DNA from: Mytilus californianus
Lineage: Eukaryota; Mollusca; Bivalvia; Mytilida; Mytilidae
DNA length: 64,000 nucleotides
Direction of reading: 5' to 3'
Assembly (NCBI RefSeq): GCF_021869535.1
Contig: NW_026262582.1
Location: forward strand, 56,556,851 to 56,620,850
The notes beneath the pieces were generated by a model. The model was not told the origin of the DNA. It worked only from the letters and a program-made list of their open reading frames with translations, and ran no database searches. Shown piece by piece: positions 43,871 through 55,500 of the stretch. Numbering within the stretch: position 1 is the stretch's first letter; each line of letters opens with the position of its first letter. The translations under genes were made by a program, and so were the position numbers.

Positions 43871-45385
43871 AGAAGGACATCGTTAACCAAAAGCAAAATT
43901 CTGTTGAAAGTAAAGCTATGTTTTTTTTCGGATACAAATTATTTCATTTTGATTAGCGAAATCCTTCAATGCAAAATTTGACAAAAACATGCAAAGATTT
44001 GCAATTCTATAAACATGCATTGTACAGCATCAGTGGATAACTTTTTGATTTAATGGAAATAAGTAACATTTTGATACACTTTTCTAGGTTTATTATATAG
44101 ACTCTCTTACATTTAATTTCCAGTAGGATTTGACAACTTTCAGATTTTGACCCTGTGAGAGGAACAAATATAGGGGGAAATTGGCCTTATTTCTTTGTAT
44201 CTTGTGCTTACATTTGTATCGAATGTTACCTTGAAAGAATATCATAAACGTTTTCATTTAACTTTCAACTTTTTTTTTTGAAATTGTAAAGTAGTTCGTA
44301 TTCATTTCGACACACACCTTACAAGTCTTAAGCGGTGGAATGGAGGGTGGGGATGGGAAAAATTTACCACGTTATACATTTTAGATGTACATTGTAACAA
44401 GTTTCTCTCTTTTTTTTTGTCAACAAATTCAAAAATATGGTTTAAACAGTTTTAAAATTCAACAGTTTTTTTTTTGTATTCGACACTATAGTTTAGGGTT
44501 TGGTTTCATTTTTTGGAAGTCGTGAGGTCTGGGTTCTTTAAGGTTATCATTAGAGACCTAAATGAAGAACAAGTTTTTAGAATATGAATGATGTTATCTC
44601 ATTGTGTGAATTGTATATCCTCTCTTTTACTTCTAGTGTTTGTTTGTTACTTAGACATTTTTAAAACAGTTTTGCAAATAAAAACAAAATTTGTACTATT
44701 CGTTTTAAATTTCATATTTCTTTTTACTACGTTCGGTATATAAAAAATATTCAAACACTTTATTTTAAAAGTCAAATCAAGTTGAACTATCTTATTCGAT
44801 GTAAATATTCGCATTCTCAAGTACTTGAAATATAGTAGTTTCCCCCTTTTTACCTCAGAAAAGTAAAAAACACCTGGAGAAATGTAGATATTACTGTTTT
44901 CTCACTTAAATATATTATCTCGCTTTAACAGGTGTCCTTAGGTAAAAACACGGAATTATTAACTTGATCTTTTCCGTTATCTGTATTGCAATTAATCATC
45001 AGTTATTTAACGTTCAATGTTACCAGTGCATTGTCTTCCTTTAGAAATGCATCGTCATTCAAAAAGTACAAGTACGAAAAATAAATATGTAATATCTATA
45101 AGTATCAAAATGTCATATCATTCAAAACTTCTTAACTTTCAAAGTCACATATTCCTGTAAAAGGAACAAATACTTAAGAATTAATGGAAAGAACAGTCAA
45201 GAACATCGTTTTAGTTTTCATCTGCAAAGTTTTAATTTCTAAAAAGAATTTTCTTATGAATGTGAAATTTAAACATCAATTAATTCGGAGAATTTTTGAA
45301 TATGTGTTACTCTATTATGATTGAAAAGCAACAAAAAAGGAATAAAATCTTATATCTGCATGTTCCTTATTACCCACAAACCGCT
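43871..45385. other. intergenic, nothing recognised
   Basis: AT-rich sequence with several homopolymer runs; no gene or element ends seen. Confidence 0.4.
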
Positions 45386-45389
45386 CCTG

Positions 45390-45800
45390 TGCTCTCGTGG
45401 TAGGCCGGCCGCGTTGGGTGCGGGAGGCCGTGTTTACTTTATAGTTCCGCTAATTGGTAAAATTATTTTCCTTTTCTAGCGCTTGGTTGATACCGCTGTT
45501 GGTGGACTCCTAGTCCCAGAAGTAATCTTCAGTTCAGTAGTCAGTGCTTCGGCACTCACACGATTTATAACTTGACATACCGTTCTTAAATTCTTCTTTG
45601 ATAAAATTATAAATTATTCAGAAAATAAGGGTCCAACTCCCTCCAGCAAAGTTAGCCATAGTTAAATTAGGCAATTTTCTTACAAAGTAGGTCTCTTTTG
45701 TCACATAGCAACGGAATGTTAGTGTTTGAGCGTTCCTGATGAAGGTAAATCCGGAAGAGAGCTTCGGACGTAAACTTTTTATAAAGAGTTATTTTCATTT
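45390..45800 (+). mobile_element. Penelope-like terminal segment
   Basis: 'gtggactcctagtcccaga' and 'cagtagtcagtgcttcggca' followed by CTCAC are phrases I associate with the terminal repeats of Penelope-like elements in invertebrates. About 200 bp later lies a hammerhead-like motif (45730-45776), the order expected in such terminal repeats. The left end (GGTAGGCCGGCCGCGTTGGG, 'gcgggaggccgtg') is tRNA-like and may be a separate SINE head. No coding region remains. Confidence 0.6.
45730..45776 (+). ncRNA. hammerhead-ribozyme-like motif (type I, minimal)
   Basis: Core CTGATGA at 45736-45742, a weak stem II (GG/CC) closed by TAAAT, then GGAAG, a three-pair stem III (GAG with CTT, two-base loop) and a C at the cleavage position. 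Stem I pairs GCGTTC (45730-45735) with GGACGT (45766-45771), including G-T wobbles. Deviations: the canonical GAAA reads GAAG, giving a G-U closing pair, and stem II is only two pairs. Activity is uncertain. Confidence 0.5.
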
Positions 45801-45939
45801 TATGAAATTAAAAATTGGTATTAGCGGCTTGTCTGATAACCATGCGACATTTAAGACTAAAAGTAAAGATTTCTTGGCTCTGGGTCAAGGTAGTGTGTTA
45901 AAACACTAAATCCCTGGGATGTGTTTTAGTTAGTCTCTG

Positions 45940-46655
45940 ATACATGATTTTTTTATTATTAATTGTTTTTGGCTTTTAACTAGCTTTCAGCAACTGCGAG
46001 TACTCTCAAATCGTACTTTCGTGTTAAGTTGACCTGTTGATACATGATAAATATTTTTATTTACCTGTGAACGTTATTTTATTTGGCGGCATTTTGTCCA
46101 AGGTTATGGTTGTCATTCTGATATTGTTTTACATCTCACCCCCCCTTTTTTTTTATTAATTTTGTATTTACATTGTGTCATAGATCAAATTTATTCGTTC
46201 AGTGTATGTTTTCTTGTTACTGTTGATATGTCTTTTGATTGAGTTAAGCCATTTCAATTGATATTTTATAGTGTGTCTTTCTATGTTGTGATGTTACACT
46301 ATTGTTTCAGGTTAGGATGAAAGCTGGCGCCTGTTAAAACGTTTAAACCCGCTGCATTTGTTTGCACCTGTCCTAAGTCAGGAACCTGTTGTTCGGTGGT
46401 TGTCGTTTGTTGATGTGGTTCATAACTGTTTCTCGTTTCTCGTTTTTTATATAGATTAGACCGTTGGTTTTCCTGTTTGAATGGTTTTACAGTAGTCATT
46501 TTTGGGGCCCTTTATACATGTAGCTTGCTGTTCGGTGTGAGCCAAGGCTCCGTGTTGAAGGCCGTACTTTGACCTATAAAGGTTTACTTTTACAAATTGT
46601 GACTTGGATTGTCGGAGAGTTGTCTCATTGGCACTCATACCACATCTTCTTATAT
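45940..46655 (+). mobile_element. retroelement 3' tail, second long copy
   Basis: Parallels 43250-43870: 'gatacatgatttttttatta', 'ggcttttaactagctttcag', 'gttgatatgtcttttgattg', 'caggttaggatgaaagctgg', 'aagtcaggaacctgttgttc', 'gtggttgtcgtttgttgatg' and GGAGAGTTGTCTCATTGGCA. The last 340 bp match the reverse complement of 16290-16600. No reverse transcriptase remnant precedes it. Confidence 0.78.
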
Positions 46656-46661
46656 CTATCT

Positions 46662-46870
46662 AGTGGAGAGATATATAGCACGTTACTGATCGTCTTGTAC
46701 AAATCAGGATTCTGTCGGAGTGATATATACCACGTTACTGATCGTCTTGTACAAATCAGAATTCTAGTGCAGTGATATATAGAACGTTACTGATCGTCTT
46801 GTGCAAATCAGGATTCTAGTGCAGTGATATATAGCACGTTACTGATCGTCTTGTACAAATCAGAATTCTT
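46662..46870. repeat. 52-bp tandem repeat, about 4 copies
   Basis: Unit with GATATATAGCACGTTACTGA, TCGTCTTGTACAAATCAGAA and TTCTAGTGCAGT; it starts right at the 3' end of the retroelement tail. Confidence 0.9.
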
Positions 46871-48360
46871 ATATTTATATGTATCTATATCACATTGATT
46901 AGCGCTAGTCCTGAAAATGGTTAAATAGCCATCTATCCATCAATATCCGATTATAACTTTATTGGTCTAATGATATTTGTAATTTTAACTATTTTATGTT
47001 TAATTTTTCACAATCCCTTACTCGTAACCTCCAGAACGGGGCATGTTCCCTGTTAGGTCAAACTTTGTATGATATCAACTATAATAATGAAACAAAAACC
47101 CAAATAAAAGCATCCGAAAATAAATATTTTCAACCAACCAATAATTACATCTACAAAAAATGAAACTGTGTCCTGTTCTCTGAATAAATAAAAACAACAC
47201 AAAAACAAAATCGGACGTTAATTAATGGTACTGCGAAGCACTACATACCTTTTTTTGGAACAATCAAAATTGTAGTTCACTCACTTTTGATGTAAATCAA
47301 TTTTTACTCGTATTTAAAAGTGGAAAGTTGTGAAAACTTCAAAAAGTTCAACAGCGATCAATCATTACATGTAAACTTAAAAATATCGTCATATTAATAA
47401 ACTAATCAAACCCGAAGTACAAACTTAGTATTCAAAAACCAAAGCCTTCACTTGTATCTATGCACATTTACGAGAATCCGTGTCAACGGACGTTATTCAA
47501 ACACATATCAATCAATCAGGAAAACAAGCGTTTCTTGTCACATCTCGTCGACAAAAGTACCTACTTGTCTCTTTGCAAAACGTATAAACGGAGTTACAAA
47601 ACACAAGAAAGACCAAGAGACCATTATTTTAGGCTTCAATTATTACTGCTTTTATTATTGATCTATTACATGCACTGTTTTTTTTCGAAAAAAATCTTCC
47701 CTTTTGGTTAGGTCATCTTTTTTCAAGGTGAAATATACATATTCACAACCGAAAGAAAAAGTACTTTATTACAAAACATATTTTGTCTGATTAACACAGT
47801 GACACACATTTTCATCTATGTATCATTTTCATAACCGGCAATAGGCCAGTATATTATGTATCTAAGGGCATATTGAATCATTTGTTAATTTCTACCTGGG
47901 AAAACCAGTAAAATCGTACGATCAGTGTCCTTTTGTATCACACGACAAAATATATACTGTAAATCAAAGACGAACTCTCAAGCTATTGATGTCTATCAGA
48001 AACCACATTACGATATTTTAACTAATGCTTGTTTAATATTTCTGTATGATGCAATGCACTGACTAAAATAATGAAACAGGCCGATTATACAATACTAGTA
48101 TACGAATATAGATCTTCAAACTACAAAATAAAAGATATATATATATATATATAGATATAAAGTTGTAGAGTCGTCACTGGTTCAGACGTACTTATAATAT
48201 AATTATTTCTGTGACTGCATCTTACATTAATTTGTAGGATCCTTTACAATAGATAATTCAGCTGATCTGTAACAATTTCATCTTCATGCCTTATATATCA
48301 TGTACGCTAAATGAAAAATGACGAGGAAAGGTAAAACCCGGCCACCGAAAGCTTTTATAT
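46871..48360. other. intergenic, nothing recognised
   Basis: AT-rich with a (TA)n tract near 48136-48155. Open frames here are short and carry no known domain. Confidence 0.4.
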
Positions 48361-48363
48361 TAT

Positions 48364-48500
48364 ATAGCCTAGGTGGTCGAGTGGTCTAGCGCGTCAGGCA
48401 TAGTGCAAGGCGATTTGGTGCCACGATATCTCAGTAGCATGAGTTCGAATCCCGGGGTCTAAATACAGCACTAACAACATTTTCCAAAAGACCAAAAAGG
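48364..48500 (+). mobile_element. tRNA-like SINE
   Basis: Head GGTGGTCGAGTGGTCTAGCG with box A spacing, long variable-arm-like insert, and box B GAGTTCGAATCCCGGG about 75 bp later. It is followed by 'ctaacaacatttt'. The acceptor stem does not close well and there is no clear anticodon arm, so a SINE rather than a functional tRNA gene. Confidence 0.68.
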
Positions 48501-49550
48501 TGAAAAGGTATATTTAAACAAAACGCATTTGACTAACAGGTCGAACAACGGATGTTCTTAAACCCTGCTGACTGACATTGGCGATTGCCAGATAAACGGA
48601 TCACAAGAAGTTACGAAATGGATCTTATATATATATGTATAAGTTACATAAATTTTCCAATGGAAAAGATTTTGATATATTATTAATATTTCATCAATTG
48701 AGAAGGAGAGAAAATGCCGAGATGAGCAAAAAACAGGTCGAAGAAAAACAGGTACGAGCTTGACAAAAAAAAAGCTGACAAGTAACAGTCAACAGAACAC
48801 TACACAGTAAACTAAAGTTGAAGAAACACTAACCCGATTAAAAACTGGAGATGAACACAAATGCTTCGGAAGGAGAAATAGGTCGTAGTGGCATCCCTCG
48901 TATTGTTTATGGCAACGATGTCCCTTTCTAAGTCGCGTTTTGGTTAATTGATCAAAATGAAAAGAAAACGGGTCAAGTTGAACATCTGTTACACAGCAAT
49001 TCAATAATGGTCAAATAAATCATAATGGCGTCCGTAAAACTTTCAAAGAGATAATTTCAACTTTCAAATTAACATTAAGAACAACAATAACTTCCTTGTA
49101 AGCAACAACTAATTTTATATAATGAATTTATTGGCAAAAAATCATATATCAATATCACATCCAAAGCTCTTTATCGAGACCAAATTACTATAGGAAACGC
49201 AAGCCCTGGAATACTGTATAAGATATATACTCTATGTACAGGTGCTACTGGAATTTTGCAAGAAAGAGATTGAAAATTAAAATGGCTGACCTTAATAAAC
49301 TATAAAACATGGAGGCGTCGTAGATTTGATAGATTCATTGTGAAGAATATTACCTAAAATAAGGGCATTCAAACATGTTTTTTAATTAAAAACTTGTTTC
49401 ATTAAATTGTAAAATCAATGATGAATTAAGAGATATTTATTTTTAACGAAATACAAAACTGAAACCTGAATGTTCTTGATATATCAGAAAATTAAAACAT
49501 AAACTATCTTTAAAACCATCACAAGTAAATTAACTTTGTTCCTATATAAA
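48501..49550. other. intergenic, nothing recognised
   Basis: AT-rich sequence without recognisable coding or repeat structure. Confidence 0.4.
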
Positions 49551-50618
49551 AACTAGAGGCTCTAAAGAGCCTGCCTGTGTCACTCACCTGGATCTATGTG
49601 CATTTTCAAAAGAACCACTCTTCGACATTAAAGACTAGAATACAATTTATAAGTAAGATATCTTTTTGTTGATCTTGTATTTCTGATTATCAATTCTGTT
49701 TTCTGTTTTCAGTTTTACTCTATCTACTTTAGTTGTTGACCAAAATAAAAAAAAAATGGGATAAATCGTCATTCAAGGCTAATAACTCAAATAAGAAATC
49801 GACTGACGTTGTCGGATTTGTTGATATATTTGCAGATATAGTCATGGTGATCGTTTGTGTTCGTTACAGTTTTTCTCTTAATGCTATATTTTGGTTCAAA
49901 ATGCAAAATTAGTACCTTAACAAAAATCGTCATTTAGGGTCAATAACTCCTATAAGGAGTCGAAGGACGATTTCGGCCAAGTTGAAAAATTTGTAGATAT
50001 TGTCCTGCTTATCATTTTGCTATTTAAAGTTACTTTTTTTCTTTAAAAGTTATCAAAATAATAAGCAAAAAATAATAAAAAATGTCATTTAGGGGCAATA
50101 ATTTCGACTAAGAGTTGACGAACGATTTCGGCTATTTTGACGTATTTGCAGTTCTTTTCTAGCTGATCAAATTATATGTATAAAGTTTTTTCCGTTTTTT
50201 TTTTGTTTTGTTTTTTTTTTTTGTTTTGTTCTTTGTTTTGTTTTATAGTTTTCAAGATCATAGGAAAAATCAGTAAAAATTGGCAAAAATCGTCATTTAA
50301 AGGCAATAACTCCTATCATTTGACAGTTTTTGGTGTAAATGGACAGTAGGTAGATCTCAACATTCTTAAAATTTCTGCTTCTTTCAGATTTTCTATATCT
50401 AATGCAGTTTTCATGATATTAGATAAAAAAAATATGCAATTACCCCTATTTGCCGAGTTGGCAATGTTGGCCAGGAGCGGGATCATCAGATATATTGTTT
50501 AACTAGATATCATAATGATGATTGTGGCAAATTTGGTTGCAATTGGCCCTTGAAGTTTCAGCGGAGGACAGACGCCAAGTGATGTGAATAGCTTATTTTG
50601 GCAAGGTGAACTAAAAAG
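49551..50618 (+). repeat. 1.07-kb dispersed bivalve repeat, full-length copy
   Basis: Begins AACTAGAGGCTCTAAAGAGC and ends 'ggcaaggtgaactaaaaa'. Inside, a roughly 165-bp subunit with 'caataactcc', 'aaggagtcga' and 'gatttcggc' recurs near 49770, 49930, 50093 and 50301. Related pieces are at 33266-33990, 55020-55500 and 60129-60609. No coding capacity, hence non-autonomous. Confidence 0.8.
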
Positions 50619-51600
50619 TCATTAGAACCAAGGACAGGGGACCATTGATATATTTACTTGAACTGTCATTTATTTGTACAGTTATTTTAAGCTTATTTAG
50701 TTTAAAAACAATAAAGACTGAATTTATTTGCTGGTGATACTCGAACAGAAAGGATTGAATGATCAACTGTTTACATATATCCATTCTCGTCACAAAAAGT
50801 AAAGTGCGCAGTAAAAAAACAACGAGTGGTCAATTATGAATCAACTTGCTGAAGGTAATAGAGGAAAAATGACCAGTGCTTCATCATCAATGGCAAAGTA
50901 CCTGCTAGAGGCAATCTTATAGACAGTAAAATAAAATAAGTATAAATTCATAATTGATATAGTCATAAACACATTCATTATAAAATGTATCAAAACCATA
51001 TAAAGCTAACCCTCTCTCTCCCCAAAAAATCGTTTTCAACCGTCATTTAGTCATTTATACACCTTAAGCTAACATTAAAATATTCTAAATTATTAGCAAT
51101 TCTGTGTTAATATAACCAAGTGTTTGTATAGTAAATATTGTCTTACTATACAAATCCTTGGTATTACTTATATATGCCTCCGCATTTAACATCACTTGCA
51201 TTATACTGTCGATTAATTTATTGTCGTTTATATCAATTATACATGTAGTAGTCTGTAAAAACGTCACTCGACCTGAGCCCTTATTTCATGTTTTCATTAT
51301 TTAGGCTACTCAAAGTGCTAACTTAAACTTTGTTATTTGTCGAGTATGAATGAAGATTCTTGGTTTCTCATTTCTCAAGAAAATTAGTATCCAACGAATA
51401 CTAATGAGTACACATGTGTTAGTATATAAGCCATTTAAAAAAAAAATTGTCAAAAAAAAGTAACAATTGAAAGTTAAAAGATACGTTGATTTAGATTTAA
51501 CAAGTTTTATACACACATTGATTGATGTAATTAGACATATTCTTACACGAAAACAGGATTTGTTCTACAAATTACAAATCTTGACCCTCCTCCCTTTTTT
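50619..51600. other. intergenic, nothing recognised
   Basis: AT-rich; no domain, array or element termini seen. Confidence 0.4.
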
Positions 51601-51618
51601 TTTTTAGCTCAACTGGAC

Positions 51619-51832
51619 TTAAGGACCTACTTAGGTGAGGTTTGAGAGTTTTTGTCAGATGTTCGCAAATCCTTGGTTTTTTTCCTACGATACATGGTAA
51701 AATATTTTGCCCAATAACACACATTTTACTTTTCATATAAGACTTATTTTGTTCCCTAACTAATGCTCTTCTGATTCATAGTATCAATTTTAAATTCTAG
51801 ATTTTTTTAATTTCACCTAAGTACATCCTTAA
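51619..51832. mobile_element. TTAA-flanked MITE, 214 bp
   Basis: Ends TTAAGGACCTACTTAGGTGA and TCACCTAAGTACATCCTTAA, inverted termini of 20 bp with two mismatches that include the TTAA. The interior is AT-rich and non-coding. It seems inserted in another repeat whose halves read 'tttagctcaactgg' and 'aatgtgagcttaagcc'. Confidence 0.78.
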
Positions 51833-53084
51833 GTTCAATGTGAGCTTAAGCCATCAATTGACGTCCGACGTCGTCGTCCTTCGTCTGTCGCAATGTTGTA
51901 CCAAAAAAGTTGCTCCATCGAAACCACAAAGCCACATGTTTGATATTAAACTCATAAAAGGTTATAATATATAGTATGTTTTCTACAAACGAATCACATA
52001 TGGTTTCTGTTGAATAAAGAACCTTGCCATAACATTTAAATATAGAACACAGGGACAAAACTTTGTATCGCAAGGCCTAAAGTAGAATGAACAAAAATGA
52101 CAGATATGTCAGGATCTGTCTACCTTAAATTATTCAGTAAAATCGAACACACCATTTTAGAGAGATTGGCCCGGAAATTCCATTTTGAAAAAAATGCTGT
52201 TTTTGGCAATTAAATTAAAAATGTTGAAAATAATAATACTTCATTCCAAAAGCAAATACAACTTATAAGATACATACACATAATGATAACAATTTTATAT
52301 GCACCAATAATAAAAAAGAAAAAACAAACTTTCACTGCAAAAATTACCAACAAGACACGATAAACCCACAAATTAACTTGACCGAAATAGTCAATCGACT
52401 TCGTACAGGAGTCATTGCCCTTAAATTGAGACGTAGATTGTAATATAGACTACAATCAAAAGTCTTATCACTTTCACATCTGACTTTAACTATTAGTTGA
52501 TTTGAAATATGATGTAGTATTAAATGTACCATTACCGTGCACACGAAGACCTTAATATTCTCAATTTTTAAAGTTCCTTTCGGTCATATAACTAATCTAG
52601 TATTTTATACATTGGCTTTTACAATTTAGCTTTGAGAATGTGTTTTATGTTTTGAATTTATATCTGTTTTGGTTGATTTTATCTTAAGTTTTATTTCCTT
52701 GTTTATGTTTATGTGAAGTAGAACAGAAATTGTATTTTTTCCTGCAGCAGTGGAATAATGCAAGACATAAAATTAATGAATTCATGACCGTGAAAAAGTA
52801 AGTTTTAATCTTTATTTTCTGCATTTCACACGATGAGTTATCGTATTAGAATGTTATATCGTATGACAATGTTGTTAGTTCGTGTAAAGTTATGAGAAAA
52901 TGGAGTCCATAAACATTGGAAGCGGGATTTTCTGACATGTCTGCAAATTCCAAGACAAGGAATTCAAAGAAATGAATAGATCAATTAGATTTTAGACAAC
53001 TGATCAGACAAATCTATCTTTTCAGAATAGATATACATTTCTTTCGATTCGTTTGGTTTTATAAACAATTGTACAAGGTAAACG
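51833..53084. other. intergenic, with a diverged repeat
   Basis: The phrase 'gacgtccgacgtcgtcgtcc' near 51860 is a common bivalve repeat motif; the rest is AT-rich with no recognised gene. Confidence 0.4.
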
Positions 53085-53682
53085 ACCTATCGGTAGAGAA
53101 GATGTACCTGTAACATGTAACATTACAAATCAGAATACCGCCACCATATCGTGAAGGTAAAGAAGATATACCTGTAACATTACAAATCAGAATACTGCCA
53201 CCATACCGTGAAGGTAGAGAAGATATACCTGTAACATTACAAATCAGAATACTGCCACCATACCGTGAAGGTAGAGAAGATATACCTGTAACATTACAAA
53301 TCAGAATACTGCCACCATACCGTGAAGGTAGAGAAGATATACCTGTAACATTACAAATCAGAATACCGCCACCATACCGTGAAGGTAGAGAAGATATACC
53401 TGTAACATTACAAATCAGAATACCGCCACCATACCGTGAAGGTAGAGAAGATATACCTGTAACATTACAAATCAGAATACCGCCACCCCGCCACCATACC
53501 GTGAAGGTAGAGAAGATATACCTGTAACATTACAAATCAGAACACTGCCACCATACCGTGAAGGTAGAGATGATATACCTGTAACATTACAAATCAGAAT
53601 ACCGCCACCATACCGTGAAGGTAGAGAAGATATACCTGTAACATTACAAATCAGAATACTGCCACCATACCGTGAAGGTTAC
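53085..53682. repeat. 57-bp minisatellite, about 10 copies
   Basis: Unit with ACCGTGAAGGTAGAGAAGAT, ATACCTGTAACATTACAAAT and CAGAATACTGCCACCAT. Copies are nearly identical, differing mainly at ACTGCC/ACCGCC; one carries a small 'ccgccac' duplication near 53485. The high uniformity suggests recent expansion. Confidence 0.97.
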
Positions 53683-53689
53683 GATAGGT

Positions 53690-55003
53690 GTACTTAAGTA
53701 AATCATCAAAAGATACATAAACCGAATTTATTCCTGTATGTCAATTAGTTTACAACAAAAACCTGGTTTTTAAGTATAATGTAAGATAATACATTATAAT
53801 ATTATATACTAGAACACTTTTCTTTCTTCAAAAGTAGAAATAAAAGCAGAGTTTTGGTCATTCACCATACAGTATTTTCAAATAATGATTAAATTTTGGT
53901 AAGTAGTACTTGTTTTTCAATCACTAAAGGGACATTAACTACGATTTAGAAATACAAGATTACTTTATGATATTTTTTCTTTCAAACATTTATAAAAAAG
54001 GAATATTGAAATACTTTTTTGCTATAAGCTGTCACTTCGTTTCAACTTTGTCAAACTAGTTAACATGTTTATGTACATTTCTCTTTCACCTGACTGTAAG
54101 AATTTCATAAATATTTATCAAGAAATAATTTCAAAACGATTTAAAAAAAAATGAATTTTTATTGAAAATAACATGAAAAATCGAAATGTTCACTGAGTGT
54201 ACCTCATTTTAGTTATTTATTCTATTACTTGATATGTTTTTGTATTTGTGTTACATGTAGACATCCAAATCTAAAACAATGCGTAACAACAAAGTTTTAT
54301 GTACGTATATAGTCATCGAAAACTGTGGTCTTCCAGTGTGAGGACCATATATCGTCTTCCTGGTCGTTCTGTCTGTATATCATAAGAGCCGATGTCAATG
54401 TTCTTGGCATGCTGTCTTAAGCAGATGGAAGAGTCAGTCTTATATCGTTTCACTTTTTCCACGAAAAAAGGAAGAATACAAATTTGGTACATCACGACGT
54501 GAACTGTAGGGTGTTTAACCGTGGGAACTGGCTTGTCGAAGTGTGAACTACAAGTATATTCTCGATTTGTCACGTATAAGCTTTGGACAATTAAGGCAAG
54601 CTGACTAAGAAATTTAAATATACTACATCTTTGATAATAAGAGCGTTTGATACTTTCATATACGCTTAATGACCAAAGCTATTATAAATTCTTTAAAACT
54701 ATCATTATTCATGATCGCAACATTGTAATCAATAATACATTATTATTGAAAATAGAGAAAAAAATATGAAAACAAAGTAAAACTAAAATTTACATCACTG
54801 TGCTAGATGAAATCGACCTTTAAAATCTTGGGGCAACTATTTTTTTTAAATATGAAAACCCAATTATTGTAAAAAAATATGTTTTGTTAATATTTTACAA
54901 TAAATCTTTAAAAAAATACCCCTTTTAACAATAATTTAGTTAAGAACTGAAACAGGTATATTACAGGTAAATATCAAGATGCCAGTCCTTAAGAGGACCC
55001 CCT
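53690..55003. other. intergenic, nothing recognised
   Basis: AT-rich, with no recognisable gene or repeat up to the start of the tandem duplication. Confidence 0.4.
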
Positions 55004-55019
55004 TCTCCTTAATGTTGTT

Positions 55020-55500
55020 TTAGTCTAGGATATGAATCATCTTTAAAGGGCAATAACTCCAATAACGACTCGACTGAAGATTTCAGCTATGATGGCTTAT
55101 TTATAGATCTTGTCTAACTGATAATTTTTGCTATTCAAAGTTTCTATCTATCTATCTATTACAGTTTTCAAGATAATAGGCAAAAATACTAAAAAATGTG
55201 AATAATCATCATTATAGGGTAATGACGTCAATAAGGAGTCGACTGATTTCTTTAATCATAGCGGGTTTTGAAGATAATAGACATAACTTGAATTTCACCC
55301 TTATGTGTTATTTTAAGCCATGTCTGCCAATGTTGGTTGGCAGGCAGGGTCATCGGAAACATTTTTAAAACAAGTTTGGTTAAATTTGGCCCAGCAGTTT
55401 CAGAGGAAAAGATTTTTTGTAAAAGTTAACGACGGACGAAGGACGCCAAGTGATGAGAAAAGTTCACTTGGCCGTTTGGCCGTGAAAGCTAAAAACATTG
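55020..55500 (+). repeat. fragment of the 1.07-kb dispersed repeat
   Basis: Carries 'gggcaataactccaataa', 'tttcaagataataggcaaaa', 'gccatgtctgccaatgttgg' and 'gacgccaagtgatgagaaaa', the right half of the family. The identical piece recurs at 60129-60609. Confidence 0.8.

Noticed and set aside
48364-48460. Possible functional tRNA gene
   Set aside because: Boxes A and B are good, but the acceptor stem and anticodon arm do not fold convincingly and the 3' side continues into SINE-like sequence.
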